This document shows, piece after piece, positions 1 to 7,597 of a DNA stretch of 32,334 nt (position 1 is its first letter; each line of letters opens with the position of its first letter). The DNA comes from Armatimonadota bacterium (GTDB lineage Bacteria > Bacteroidota > Ignavibacteria > OLB7). Under the pieces are notes generated by a model. The model was not told the DNA's origin. It ran no database searches and was given only the letters and a program-made list of their open reading frames with translations. Where the stretch lies: positions 1-32,334 of the forward strand of contig JADZEY010000052.1 in NCBI GenBank assembly GCA_020850315.1. Direction: 5' to 3'. Position numbers and translations under genes: made by a program.

Positions 1-57
1 CATACGAAGTGCTTCCATCTTAAACTCTTTGGTAAACGTCCTGCGTTGTTCTCCCAT
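1..57 (-). CDS. IS3-family transposase OrfA, N-terminal 19 residues (partial)
   Basis: The minus-strand frame starting at 57 reads MGEQRRTFTKEFKMEALRM and runs off the left edge. The RRTFTKEFK segment is the typical beginning of IS3 OrfA, a helix-turn-helix DNA-binding protein that is normally joined to the OrfB integrase by programmed frameshifting. A perfect AGGAGG (66-71, complement) lies 8 bases before the ATG. This is one of the few strong Shine-Dalgarno sequences in the window, which fits a gene imported on a mobile element. Confidence 0.75.
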   Translation of the reverse strand, partial: MGEQRRTFTKEFKMEALRM

Positions 58-125
58 GGGTCGTTCCTCCTGATGATTGTAAAATACCCTCTTATCTCCT
101 TCTTCACTTTTTCGGGGGAGGATCA
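1..125 (-). mobile_element. IS3-family insertion sequence, left-edge fragment
   Basis: The minus strand from 125 begins TGATCCTCCCCCGAAAAAGT, which has the TG start and the C-run plus AAAAAGTG core I know from IS3-family terminal inverted repeats. About 70 bases further in, an OrfA-type reading frame starts and runs off the window. The boundary at 125 is also where the hsdS reading frame stops looking like HsdS. The other end and any target-site duplication are outside the window; 126-130 (ttagt) is the flanking sequence. The family assignment rests on the terminus and 19 residues, so the group within IS3 cannot be given. Confidence 0.7.
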
Positions 126-265
126 TTAGTAACCCCACTCCCTTTCAAGAACTGCCCTAACTCCCCCAACCTCCTCACCTCCCACTCCTCGGGAATCACA
201 CCGACGTCAGTTTGTTTATATCCAGGTTTCAGTTTCATTTCGGGTTTATGTTGTTGGGTTTGCAT
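104..265 (-). pseudogene. hsdS: hsdS, type I restriction specificity subunit, truncated by IS3 element
   Basis: The minus-strand frame from the ATG at 265 contains, from residue 10, MKLKPGYKQTDVGVIPEEW, then VRRLGELGQFLKG. This is the stereotyped N-terminus of HsdS, the subunit that gives DNA sequence specificity to type I restriction-modification complexes. Residues 1-46 are native; the frame then enters the IS3 terminus at 125 and stops at a TGA (104-106). Intact HsdS is about 400 residues, so both target-recognition domains are missing from this fragment. The start may be 265, where its ATG overlaps the stop of the upstream frame (TGATG), or 238, where homologues usually begin. The remainder may lie beyond the IS, outside the window. 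Confidence 0.8.
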
Positions 266-453
266 CAGAGCGGTTCGCCGCCGGTGTTGAAGATAGCATT
301 GGGGGCTTTTTCCGCAGGCGATTCATGCTATGGCTTCAGTGCTGCAACATACTTGGCGGCCTCCACCACATCGGACATTAGTGTTCCGGAGTTCACCTTC
401 AGCTCCAATGGGTCTGCTTCATGGAGGCAGCCGTAGCAAGGCGTGTACGGCAT
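265..453 (-). pseudogene. Short ORF between hsdM and hsdS with an in-frame TAG
   Basis: A minus-strand frame opens at the ATG at 453 and encodes 41 residues (beginning MPYTPCYGCLHEADPLELKV) up to a TAG at 328-330. The same frame continues another 20 codons to a TGA (265-267) that overlaps the hsdS start. Its placement inside the operon and the stop/start overlap suggest a real small gene, with the TAG either a nonsense mutation or the true end. I do not recognise the product. Without the TAG it would be 62 residues. No clear ribosome binding site is visible. Treat it as a broken or hypothetical gene. Confidence 0.35.
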
Positions 454-471
454 GGCGGCTTATCGTCCCAA

Positions 472-500
472 CCTTTAATAAGGCTAACTCTTATTAAAGG
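472..500. repeat. AT-rich perfect palindrome (11-bp arms) downstream of hsdM
   Basis: CCTTTAATAAG (472-482) is followed by a 7-base spacer and the exact complement CTTATTAAAGG (490-500). It lies between the hsdM terminator hairpin and the start of the next small ORF. An AT-rich inverted repeat of this size could be an operator for a dimeric regulator or part of a transcript hairpin. The sequence alone does not decide which. Confidence 0.6.
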
Positions 501-518
501 AAAGCGGCTTAAACTTTA

Positions 519-549
519 ATACGGCGCGGGACAGATCCCCGCGCCGTAT
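519..549 (-). terminator. GC-rich hairpin after hsdM
   Basis: ATACGGCGCGGG (519-530) pairs perfectly over 12 bp with 538-549, around a 7-base loop, starting 19 bases past the hsdM stop codon. On the minus strand it is followed by TAAAGTTTAAG, which is only a weak T-tract. It is therefore a probable but imperfect intrinsic terminator, or an mRNA-stabilising hairpin, within the R-M operon. Confidence 0.5.
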
Positions 550-568
550 CCGGCTTGTTCGCTGGAGC

Positions 569-3076
569 TCAGACTTCGGCTCCCATTTTTTTCAGGTGCC
601 GCTCCACTTTGGCGGTAAGCACCTTCACGTTGCTGGCAAGTTGCGGCAGCGGGTCGGCGTAGCGTTCGGCAAGCTGGCGCACCCGCCCGGTCAGCGTTTG
701 CGAGACGCGATCCAGCTCGGATTGCAAAGCCGCAGCAATGGTTGCCAGCCACTTATCCTCCACCACCAGCGTGATAATTTCCGGCTCGGTCAGCTGGTTG
801 GCTGATTGCCGGGCAATCAGCCGTTCGGCTTCCTCCTTTGGCTGTGGATATTTTGCCAGCAGTGCTGTGGCCAGGGCATCCTGTTTGGTTTTCAGTTGCG
901 CGGTTTCGGTTGCCCACTGTTCGGCAAGGGCAATCCATTCGCTCAGGATTTTTCGCTCATCGGCGGCATCGGGGTCCCGTTTAATTTCCTTCAGCCGTGC
1001 GGCGGCGCTGGGTTTGGTGAGCTTCCCCTTATCGTTCAGTGCGTCGGCAAGCAGGCCGTCGTCGCCGGTGTGTTCTTCGGCAATTTCCTCCATCTGCTGC
1101 GACAGCGTGGCAATGGTCCCCTCAAGGTGTTCAATCTTCCTCTGCTCGGCCTGGAAGTAGCGGGCAACCAGCAGTGCTGGTTGGATCAGTTCGGTGCGGA
1201 ACTTTTTGCGCCCCTGAAGAAGGTCTGGTTTTTCTTTTGTTTTGTTCTTTTTGTCGTCGGCCATCACGCGTGGGCGCGCGCTTTCGGTCCAGCCGTCGGC
1301 GGCAATCAGGTAGCAATCGTCCTGCATGGTTTGCTCCCAGTAGTCCATCAGGTGCTGGTAGATGTCGTAGGGGTCAATCAGCGGCGCGGCGGCAAACGTG
1401 TGCAAAAGGCTTTCGGCAAGCGTTGCAATCAACGCTTTTGGGTGGATATCCTGGCCGAACTGTTGCAAAAGCGGCTTGGCCTGCTTTTTCCATTTGTTGA
1501 ACAGCGCAAGAACTTGGGCATTGAAGGTGGCGAACTCTGGGTGATCCAGAATTGTCGGTTTCACATCGGCGATTGGTAGCCGCAGCGCGGAGTATCCGGC
1601 ACGCCCGGCGCGTTTCAGCAGCGCTGTGCGAACGCTGGGAAGCACCTGCCAATAATCGCCAAGCGCATCAATATCGCGGTTGGGAATGCCCCCTTGCAGG
1701 TGTGCGTTAATGTCGTGAAGGTCTTCCGGCTCGGTGCTATCAATATAGCGTGGAAGGTTCAGGTTGAAATCGTTTTTGGGGTCGGAGATTTCTTGGTGCG
1801 GAACCATGCGGGCGTAGCCGGGAACGTCGGCCAGCTTGGTGAAGGTGTCCACAATCAGGTGGATGTCCTGTTCGCGAAGGCGATTTTTGGGGCCGTCTTT
1901 GATGAAGCCTTTTGCTGCATCAATCATAAAAATCCCTTTGCGCGCCTGGGCGTTCTCCTGATCCATCACAAGGATGCAGGCGGGGATACCGGTTCCGTAG
2001 AAAAGGTTTGGGGGAAGGCCAATAATCCCTTTCAGGATACCGGACTTCACCAACCGCTTGCGGATGGCGGCCTCGGCATTCCCCCGGAACAGCACACCAT
2101 GCGGAAGGATGCACGCAGCCTTGCCAGTGCTGTTCATGCTGCGGATGATGTGAAGCAGATAGGCGTAATCCCCCTGTTTTGTTGGTGGCTCGCCCCAAGC
2201 GAATCGTTGGAAGGGGTCGCTGGCGGGGATCAGCCCTGTGCTCCAGGATTTATCGGAAAATGGAGGGTTGGCAACCACGTAATCGTAGGTCTTGAGTTGG
2301 TCGTTCTTATCCCTGAATTTTGGGGCTGCAAGGGTGTTGCCAGTTTGGACAATGGCCGTGGGGAAGTTGTGCAGGATCATGTTCATCCGGGCAAGGCCAG
2401 CGGTGGAGACATCTTTCTCCTGTCCTTCAAGGGTGATCGCCTTGCCAGCTTCTGCGGCCACCTTCAGCAGCAGCGAGCCGGAGCCGCAGGTGGGATCGTA
2501 GGCGGTGGTGCTGGCTTTAGAGTTCTGGGGGCCAATGCCGATCACCTTGGCAACAACCCGGCTGACCTCGGCGGGGGTGTAGAACTGCCCTTTGCTTTTG
2601 CCGCTTTCGGTGGCAAAGTGGCGCATCAGATACTCGTAGGCATCGCCAAGTATGTCGTCGTTTTCGGCGCGATTTTTGGAAAAATCAAGCGCGGGATTTT
2701 GGAAGATGCCGATAAGGTTGGTGAGCTTATCCACCATTTCCTTCCCATCGCCCAGTTTGCTGGGGTCGTTAAAGTTGGGGAAATCGGTGCGGGCAAGAAG
2801 GTTGTTGGCATCAATCAGCGGCTGGATCACCTGCTTGTTGATCCTGTCGCCGATGTCGCTTCGCCCTTTCATGGCAATCATATCCTTGAAGCTGGCCCCC
2901 TGGGGGATCACAACGGCTGGCCGGAACTCCTTGGAGTCGGCATACTTATCGGAAACGTATTTGATGAAGAGCATGAACAGTACATAGTCCTTGTACTGGC
3001 TTGCATCCATCCCCCCGCGAAGCTGGTCGCAGGAAGCCCACAGTGAGGAGTAGAGGTCTGATTTTTTAATAGCCAT
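569..3076 (-). CDS. hsdM: Type I restriction-modification DNA methyltransferase subunit HsdM
   Basis: 835-residue N6-adenine methyltransferase subunit of a type I R-M complex. The N-terminal helical domain (about 1-150) is typical of HsdM. GQFYTP is at 163-168, the S-adenosylmethionine motif I (DPTCGSGS) at 194-201 and the catalytic NPPF at 270-273. The protein is longer than the common ~500-residue HsdM; the extra C-terminal part (about 480-835) is rich in charged coiled-coil-like helices. Longer HsdM proteins of this type exist, so this need not be a fusion. It normally works with HsdS, whose gene follows on the same strand but is cut by an IS; no hsdR is in the window. A GC-rich hairpin lies after the stop. 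No obvious Shine-Dalgarno sequence precedes the ATG. Confidence 0.95.
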   Translation of the reverse strand: MAIKKSDLYSSLWASCDQLRGGMDASQYKDYVLFMLFIKYVSDKYADSKEFRPAVVIPQGASFKDMIAMKGRSDIGDRINKQVIQPLIDANNLLARTDFPNFNDPSKLGDGKEMVDKLTNLIGIFQNPALDFSKNRAENDDILGDAYEYLMRHFATESGKSKGQFYTPAEVSRVVAKVIGIGPQNSKASTTAYDPTCGSGSLLLKVAAEAGKAITLEGQEKDVSTAGLARMNMILHNFPTAIVQTGNTLAAPKFRDKNDQLKTYDYVVANPPFSDKSWSTGLIPASDPFQRFAWGEPPTKQGDYAYLLHIIRSMNSTGKAACILPHGVLFRGNAEAAIRKRLVKSGILKGIIGLPPNLFYGTGIPACILVMDQENAQARKGIFMIDAAKGFIKDGPKNRLREQDIHLIVDTFTKLADVPGYARMVPHQEISDPKNDFNLNLPRYIDSTEPEDLHDINAHLQGGIPNRDIDALGDYWQVLPSVRTALLKRAGRAGYSALRLPIADVKPTILDHPEFATFNAQVLALFNKWKKQAKPLLQQFGQDIHPKALIATLAESLLHTFAAAPLIDPYDIYQHLMDYWEQTMQDDCYLIAADGWTESARPRVMADDKKNKTKEKPDLLQGRKKFRTELIQPALLVARYFQAEQRKIEHLEGTIATLSQQMEEIAEEHTGDDGLLADALNDKGKLTKPSAAARLKEIKRDPDAADERKILSEWIALAEQWATETAQLKTKQDALATALLAKYPQPKEEAERLIARQSANQLTEPEIITLVVEDKWLATIAAALQSELDRVSQTLTGRVRQLAERYADPLPQLASNVKVLTAKVERHLKKMGAEV

Positions 3077-3173
3077 CGGCGTGGTAAAGCGATAGTGGAT
3101 ACTTGTGAAGGGTGAGAAGATAACACTGCTTCCATCTCTCTACTCCCTACTTTTCTTTGAAGGCTGAAACAGA

Positions 3174-3206
3174 AAGGAGGAAGGGTGAGATCACCGCTTC
3201 CTCCTT
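3174..3206 (-). terminator. Intrinsic terminator of the thioredoxin-like gene
   Basis: AAGGAGGAAG (3174-3183) pairs with CTTCCTCCTT (3197-3206), and the interior (3184-3195) is itself near-palindromic (ggtga/tcacc). On the minus strand the stem is followed by TCTGTTT. It lies 23 bases beyond the stop at 3229 and upstream of hsdM, which separates the two minus-strand genes. Confidence 0.6.
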
Positions 3207-3228
3207 CTTGCAAGCCGCATTCCTGTGG

Positions 3229-3753
3229 CTATGTTGTTACTCCTTCCATCAATCCCATAATCTCTTGGATCGTTGTCCGGCCCTTATCGCGGGCGTACCA
3301 GGCGCGGATGTGGCGGTAGCGTTCATCTTTGTCCATTGTTAGCCCAACCTCTTTCACCCATTTCTGCAGCTCGGCTGGGCGGGGTCCCCACCAGCCTAGT
3401 TCGTTGAACTCTTGGTCGTACACAATCACCACCGGGATAGAGCGTGCTGTTCCGGTAAGGTGAGCATCCATCAGGTCCGGGTTGGCATCGCGGCCAAGCA
3501 CCCGCAACTGAACGTTTGGTGTGGCTTCGGCAAGCCGGGCAACCACTGGCAGAAGGTTCACCGCGTCGCCGCACCAGTCTTCGGATAGTGCTAACAGGTG
3601 GTAATTCTGATTCAGGTCGGTGATCTGTTGAGCCAGATCCAACGGAACCGATGCTCGTTGATAAATCCCATGCCACAACTCTTGGTTCTTCTGGACAGTG
3701 GCCAAATACTCAAGGAAGGTCGCTGCTGCCTGATACCGTTCACGTGTCATCAT
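3229..3753 (-). CDS. Thioredoxin-like family protein
   Basis: 174-residue cytosolic protein (no signal peptide) with a thioredoxin-like fold. SEDWCGDAVNLLP (about 58-69) corresponds to the active-site loop, but WCGD has a single cysteine instead of CxxC. A probable cis-proline is in SIPVVIV (P107). This matches the Thioredoxin_9-type family, whose members may act as monothiol reductases or redox adaptors; the substrate is unknown. The start was set at the ATG-ATG pair (3748-3753). The open frame continues upstream to 3999, but that stretch overlaps the divergent HYC_CC_PP-like gene and does not look like thioredoxin. It is transcribed divergently from the copper cluster, from which it is separated by 193 bases. 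Confidence 0.8.
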   Translation of the reverse strand: MMTRERYQAAATFLEYLATVQKNQELWHGIYQRASVPLDLAQQITDLNQNYHLLALSEDWCGDAVNLLPVVARLAEATPNVQLRVLGRDANPDLMDAHLTGTARSIPVVIVYDQEFNELGWWGPRPAELQKWVKEVGLTMDKDERYRHIRAWYARDKGRTTIQEIMGLMEGVTT

Positions 3754-3946
3754 GGTAGGCTTTGGATTAGGAAGTTGATTGTTGAGAAAACTGGCAGCAA
3801 CCCAACAGACGAAGCCAATCGGCGCAATCGTGTTGAACCTGGTGGTAACGCAGTGCATCAGCATCCGCAAACAATGTGATGCTTGGCTGGCAATATCCAT
3901 TTGCTTCCTTGCGTCAATGGGCGTACGTTTGCCGCAGCTTTTACAC

Positions 3947-4381
3947 ATGCTCCGCTCAACTACCATAGTGCTGACGCTTCTGGCGTTTCTGTTCCACACG
4001 CTTGGCGTTCCGGTAACGCTTCATGCGTGCCGGATGGAGCGCGAGGCCGCAGCCCGTGGCCAGGAAGAAGGGGCTGCGTGTTCAGCCTGCCGCGTTTCCC
4101 CCAAACCGATAGCGCAGCAGAGCGACCAGAAAGCATTCCGCTCGCTCCCCTGTTGCAGCTACAAAACCATCACCCCCGATAAGGTAGATTCTGCACTTCC
4201 AAAAGTTCAGCTATCCGAGCTTTCTGCCACGCTGCTGTTCCCCCCCGCAGCGGTGCATGATCTTCTGCCGCACCTGCTTGCTCCTCTCTATCGCCACGCT
4301 GCGGACCTTCCCCCGCCTGCCAGCGGCATGGTTGCCCTTGCCCGCACTGCCTACCTTCGCAACGCCACACTGCTGATTTAA
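3947..4381 (+). CDS. HYC_CC_PP-like Cys-rich exported protein heading the copper cluster
   Basis: 144 residues. A hydrophobic N-terminal segment (about 5-22) is followed by LHAC, then CSAC, then PCCSY, and near the C-terminus ADLPPP. The order HxC, CC, PP matches the HYC_CC_PP family, small exported Bacteroidota proteins often found next to CusA-type efflux genes; here the first motif is HAC rather than HYC. A role in periplasmic Cu/Ag handling is inferred from the cysteines and the cusCBA genes downstream. The ATG at 3947 was chosen because it places the hydrophobic segment at the N-terminus; the frame is open back to 3779. A leaky hairpin lies after the stop. Confidence 0.65.
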   Translation: MLRSTTIVLTLLAFLFHTLGVPVTLHACRMEREAAARGQEEGAACSACRVSPKPIAQQSDQKAFRSLPCCSYKTITPDKVDSALPKVQLSELSATLLFPPAAVHDLLPHLLAPLYRHAADLPPPASGMVALARTAYLRNATLLI

Positions 4382-4385
4382 TCCC

Positions 4386-4430
4386 GCACGCTTCTGGCGC
4401 GGAACCCTGTTTGGGTCCGCCGGGGCGTGC
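4386..4430 (+). terminator. Bulged hairpin after the HYC_CC_PP-like gene
   Basis: GCGGAACCC (about 4399-4407) pairs with GGGTCCGC (4413-4420) with one bulged A. An outer helix is formed by gcacgc (4386-4391) and gcgtgc (4425-4430). The sequence tttgcttgttct follows. It could be a partial terminator or an attenuator between the first gene and cusC. The T-tract is interrupted, so confidence is limited. Confidence 0.35.
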
Positions 4431-4633
4431 TTTGCTTGTTCTGAGTAGTCTGAACAGTAACCGCTCGTTCCCTCCCTCGTCTCTCACAGTATCGCTTCCG
4501 ATTCCGGTCACATACCGAGTGCCGAATGAGATATCCAGCACTTGGTTTCCCAGCGAATCTGGCCCTCTGCTCATGCCGAGCCAGCAAACAAACAAGGTTT
4601 TTGCGTACCTCTCAACGATCATTCTTCACGGCT

Positions 4634-5944
4634 ATGGATAGTTTTCATTGGCGGCAAGGTGTGGTGGGTGCAACGGTGCTGATTGCAGCTGCTTGGGCTG
4701 CAATGCCAGGGGTGGCTTCGGCGCAACCGCTCGATTCCCTTATCGCCACCGCGATTCGGCTGCACCCAACAGTGCGGGCCGCAAAAACCGCAATCGCCGC
4801 TGCCGACCACCGTGCGCGTGCGGCTTCGGCATGGGATCCGCCCAGCATTGGGGTTGAGTTCCGCGACCTTGTGGTTGACAATCCAACCCCCTGGAACAAC
4901 GGCGAAACAATGCTGATGGCCGAGCAGATGATCCCCCTGTTCGGCCAGAACCGCACAATGGCCAACGCAATGGCCGCCGAACGCCCGGTCGCCGAAGCAT
5001 CGCTGGAAACCGTGCAGCGGAAGATTCGGCTGCGCGTTCAGGAGGAATATCTATCAACCTGGCTGGCCGATAGGAAATTGGAACTGAACGCCGAGGAACA
5101 ACGGCTGACGGAGCTTCTGCACCGCTCGGGAAGCATCAGCTTTGAGGCGGGAAAGGTGCCAAGCTCAGACCTGCTTCGGATTGAGTCGGAGCTTGCGCGG
5201 CTAACCAACCAAGCGGCCACCATTGCCACCGAACGGATCGAATCGCTTGGGCGGCTGAACGCGCTGCTTGCCCGCCCATCCAACTCGCCAATCCAGATTG
5301 CGGCAAATCTTCCGCTGAACTCCCTCCCCCCGTTCGATTCCGCACGCGCTGCGATTGCAAACCACCCAGAGCTACGCCGCATGGAAGCAATGGCACAAAT
5401 GGCACAGCTGCAAGCCGAGGCCGCAACCACAATGGGCCGCCCGATGCTGATGCTTCGTGGGGGAATTGGCTACATGCCGGAAGGGCATCCGCTGCGCGAA
5501 GCAAACGCGGGCGAGCATGGAGCAACCGCCACATCCGAGCCGATGAACTGGGGGCTGACCCTGGGCGCGATGATGACGATTCCATCAATCAGCTGGAGCC
5601 GTGACCGCGCCGAAGGGGAAACGCTGGCGTGGCAAACCGAGGCTGAAAAAAATCTGGAAGAAGGGGAAGGGATGAAATTGGAAATGGAGGGGATGCTGCG
5701 CGCTGCCTACGCCCGCGTTTCCCGTGCCGAAGCCACCATCGGCTACCTGCGCGAAACCCAAACCCCGTTGCTGGAACGGACGCTGCAAGCCCTGCGCAAC
5801 GACTACGCCGCCAACCGAACCTCACTCACCACACTCCTTGACGGCATGAAAGCCCTCACCATGTCACGCATGGATCTGCTGATGGCGCAAATGGAGCAAG
5901 CAATGGGCATCGCGATGGTGGAAGAATTGATAATGGAGAATTGA
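4634..5944 (+). CDS. cusC: CusC-type outer-membrane efflux protein (TolC family)
   Basis: 436 residues. A Sec signal peptide ends at about residue 31 (GVASA before QPLDS). The rest is the alternating long helices and strands of the outer-membrane efflux protein family: two related halves with heptad-rich helices (for example 120-230 and 330-430) that form the periplasmic tunnel. No lipobox is seen, unlike some CusC proteins. It would be the trimeric outer-membrane exit duct for CusB and CusA encoded downstream. The start at 4634 was chosen because it gives an immediate signal peptide; the frame is open back to 4526. The last codons (ELIMEN) and the stop fall inside a heptanucleotide array, so the native C-terminus may have been altered. 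Confidence 0.85.
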   Translation: MDSFHWRQGVVGATVLIAAAWAAMPGVASAQPLDSLIATAIRLHPTVRAAKTAIAAADHRARAASAWDPPSIGVEFRDLVVDNPTPWNNGETMLMAEQMIPLFGQNRTMANAMAAERPVAEASLETVQRKIRLRVQEEYLSTWLADRKLELNAEEQRLTELLHRSGSISFEAGKVPSSDLLRIESELARLTNQAATIATERIESLGRLNALLARPSNSPIQIAANLPLNSLPPFDSARAAIANHPELRRMEAMAQMAQLQAEAATTMGRPMLMLRGGIGYMPEGHPLREANAGEHGATATSEPMNWGLTLGAMMTIPSISWSRDRAEGETLAWQTEAEKNLEEGEGMKLEMEGMLRAAYARVSRAEATIGYLRETQTPLLERTLQALRNDYAANRTSLTTLLDGMKALTMSRMDLLMAQMEQAMGIAMVEELIMEN

Positions 5945-5958
5945 GAATGGAGAATGCT
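5924..5958 (+). repeat. Degenerate heptanucleotide array at the cusC 3' end
   Basis: Successive 7-base units read aattgat, aatggag, aattgag, aatggag, aatgctc. The array supplies the last cusC codons and its TGA. It belongs to the same family as arrays at 8080, 11464, 14762, 19264 and 31342. Confidence 0.7.
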
Positions 5959-6000
5959 CACACCCGTGACGCTACCGATTCATTTGGGGGGTAGAGAAGA

Positions 6001-6018
6001 GCCGAGCAGACGCTCGGC
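6001..6018. repeat. Dispersed palindrome, copy 1
   Basis: gccgagcagacgctcggc is a perfect 7-bp-arm palindrome with a 4-base loop. An identical copy lies at 27277-27294, and the match continues into the following r-atccc. It lies in the 127-base gap between cusC and cusB. It is REP-like and could shape mRNA ends within the operon. Confidence 0.8.
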
Positions 6019-6071
6019 GATCCCGGGAATTTGCGCAAGGCAAGCAGAGAAACAACCAACAGAACAACAGA

Positions 6072-7400
6072 ATGAACGCAACTTCAACACCATCGCCCCT
6101 GGGCCGCAAGCCGCTGCTGATAGCGGTTGCCCTTCTGATTTTTGTGGCGGGCGGGTTGGCCTTGTGGCAGTTTCAGCCGTGGGCCAGCGGGGAACCAAGT
6201 GACCAGAAACCAGCAGCCGCTGCTGCCAAATACGTCTGCCCGATGCACCCGCAAGTGGTGCGCGATGGCCCCGACATCTGCCCAATCTGCCACATGGATC
6301 TTGTGCCGGAAGGGAGCGGCCAAACTCACGATGAACATGATGGATCCCACGGCCAACCGCATGACGACCACGCCAACATGATCCATCTAACCGAGCGTGG
6401 GCGCGTTCTGGCACAGGTCAGCACCGTGGCGGTGGAGTCGCGTGCGGTGGGGGCTGGGGTCCAAGTTGCGGCAACGGTGGAGGTCAACGAATCAACCCAG
6501 CGTGCCGTTGCTGCTCGCGTTGCAGGCCGCATCGAACGCCTGCACGCAACGCAAACCTGGCAACCAATCCGCAAAGGGGAACCGCTGCTGGAACTGTACA
6601 GCCGCGAACTGATTGCCGCACAGCAGGACTACCTGCTTGCCCGTGAATCGGCAACCACCGACGCGCTTGGGTTCCGCACCGCAAACGGCGATGGAAGCGG
6701 CAACGAACGTGCGGCCCGTCTGGTTGCCGCCGCACGCACACGACTGCTGCAATCGGGGATGACCGATACACAAATCAAGGCGTTGGAGGAACGGGGCGCG
6801 GTCACGCAAACCATCACCATGTATGCCCCCATCTCCGGCGTGATAACCCGCCGCGCCGTTGTGGAAGGTGCCTACGTGAACGAAGGAACGTTGCTGTTGG
6901 AGTTGGTGGATCTTGCCAGCGTGTGGGTAAAAGCTAATGTCTTCGAGTCAGACCTGCCGCGCATCCGTTCCGGGATGGAGATGGAGGTTAGCGGCCCGGC
7001 AATCGGTGGCCAAAAATTGGTGGGGCGTGTGGATTTCATCTATCCAACCATTGACCCCGCCTCCCGCACCGCACAAGTGCGTGGCGTGTTCAGCAACGCG
7101 GAGGGGAAGCTGAAACCGGGGATGTACCTGACCGCCACACTTGCCCCCGATGCTGTCCGCTCGCTTGCGGTTCCCGTTGGCGCGGTGGTGCGCACTGGCG
7201 CGATGGATATGGTGTATGTGGAGGTGGAGAAAAATATGTTCCAACCACGCCAAGTAACGCTGGGACCAAGCGACGGAGCTTGGTACGCCGTTACCGGAGG
7301 GAACCTAAAAGCTGGCGAAAAAGTAGCTGCCGAAGGTGGATATCTGATTGACAGCGAAGCCCGCCTATCCACCGGAGCAAACCCGCATAGTGGGCATTGA
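6072..7400 (+). CDS. cusB: CusB-type RND periplasmic adaptor with heavy-metal-binding domain
   Basis: 442-residue membrane-fusion (HlyD-type) protein that links the inner-membrane pump to the outer-membrane duct. A membrane anchor lies at about 14-34. The heavy-metal-binding domain follows, with CPMHP (56-60) and CPICHMD (70-76), then a His/Asp-rich linker (about 81-105, six His). The barrel-sandwich and beta-barrel adaptor domains fill about 115-430. The extra metal-binding domain may do the work of CusF, which is absent here. It ends 21 bases before a decayed toxin-antitoxin remnant that separates it from cusA. No Shine-Dalgarno sequence is obvious. Confidence 0.92.
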   Translation: MNATSTPSPLGRKPLLIAVALLIFVAGGLALWQFQPWASGEPSDQKPAAAAAKYVCPMHPQVVRDGPDICPICHMDLVPEGSGQTHDEHDGSHGQPHDDHANMIHLTERGRVLAQVSTVAVESRAVGAGVQVAATVEVNESTQRAVAARVAGRIERLHATQTWQPIRKGEPLLELYSRELIAAQQDYLLARESATTDALGFRTANGDGSGNERAARLVAAARTRLLQSGMTDTQIKALEERGAVTQTITMYAPISGVITRRAVVEGAYVNEGTLLLELVDLASVWVKANVFESDLPRIRSGMEMEVSGPAIGGQKLVGRVDFIYPTIDPASRTAQVRGVFSNAEGKLKPGMYLTATLAPDAVRSLAVPVGAVVRTGAMDMVYVEVEKNMFQPRQVTLGPSDGAWYAVTGGNLKAGEKVAAEGGYLIDSEARLSTGANPHSGH

Positions 7401-7421
7401 GTGTGGTGGATGAGTCACTCA

Positions 7422-7573
7422 CCTTACGCACACTCCCCATCCCCCGTCATTGCCCCGAAGGGTCGGGGTCTTCGATATGGAGTCTTCGACGAAGCACCGC
7501 GAAGCAGCGGCGCAGCCCATCTCGCGGTTTTTCGGAGAGCATCGGGCACGCTGCCAATGGCCTGTGCGTAAGG
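7422..7573. mobile_element. Small element bounded by 11-bp inverted repeats (MITE-like), tentative
   Basis: ccttacgcaca (7422-7432) and its exact complement tgtgcgtaagg (7563-7573) bound a 152-base segment with no gene. The right end abuts the point where the toxin frame breaks off. The interior carries 32 bases nearly repeated at 15940-15972 and a ccgtcattgccccga motif shared with 16078-16092. This could be a short non-autonomous transposon or a dispersed repeat that replaced the toxin gene. Target duplications were not identified. Confidence 0.4.
7495..7526. repeat. Dispersed intergenic repeat, copy 1
   Basis: The segment beginning caccgcgaagcagcggcgc and ending cccatctcgcg recurs at 15940-15972 with a single-base length difference. 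It lies in the cusB-cusA gap. Confidence 0.8.
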
Positions 7574-7597
7574 TTAGTCAATAAGGTAGCTGCTCAT
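7574..7597 (-). pseudogene. Remnant of a VapC-like toxin gene (7 codons)
   Basis: An ATG overlaps the antitoxin stop (ATGA, 7594-7597), the usual arrangement in toxin-antitoxin operons. It reads MSSYLID and then a TAA. PIN-domain toxins commonly start with a short strand such as xxYLLDTHxxxW, in which the Asp is catalytic, so this looks like the first seven codons of such a toxin cut off at the inverted-repeat element. The identification rests on seven residues plus position. Confidence 0.45.

Noticed and set aside
212-436. Plus-strand 74-codon open frame at the left end
   Set aside because: It lies opposite the hsdS fragment and the small ORF, whose minus-strand reading is supported by the HsdS sequence.
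1694-3046. Plus-strand open frame of 450 codons across hsdM
   Set aside because: Antisense shadow of hsdM, whose methyltransferase motifs are intact on the other strand.
3754-3999. N-terminal extension of the thioredoxin-like protein with a CxxC motif
   Set aside because: It overlaps the divergent HYC_CC_PP-like gene and is not thioredoxin-like; the CKSCGK motif is the antisense of that gene's first codons and leader.
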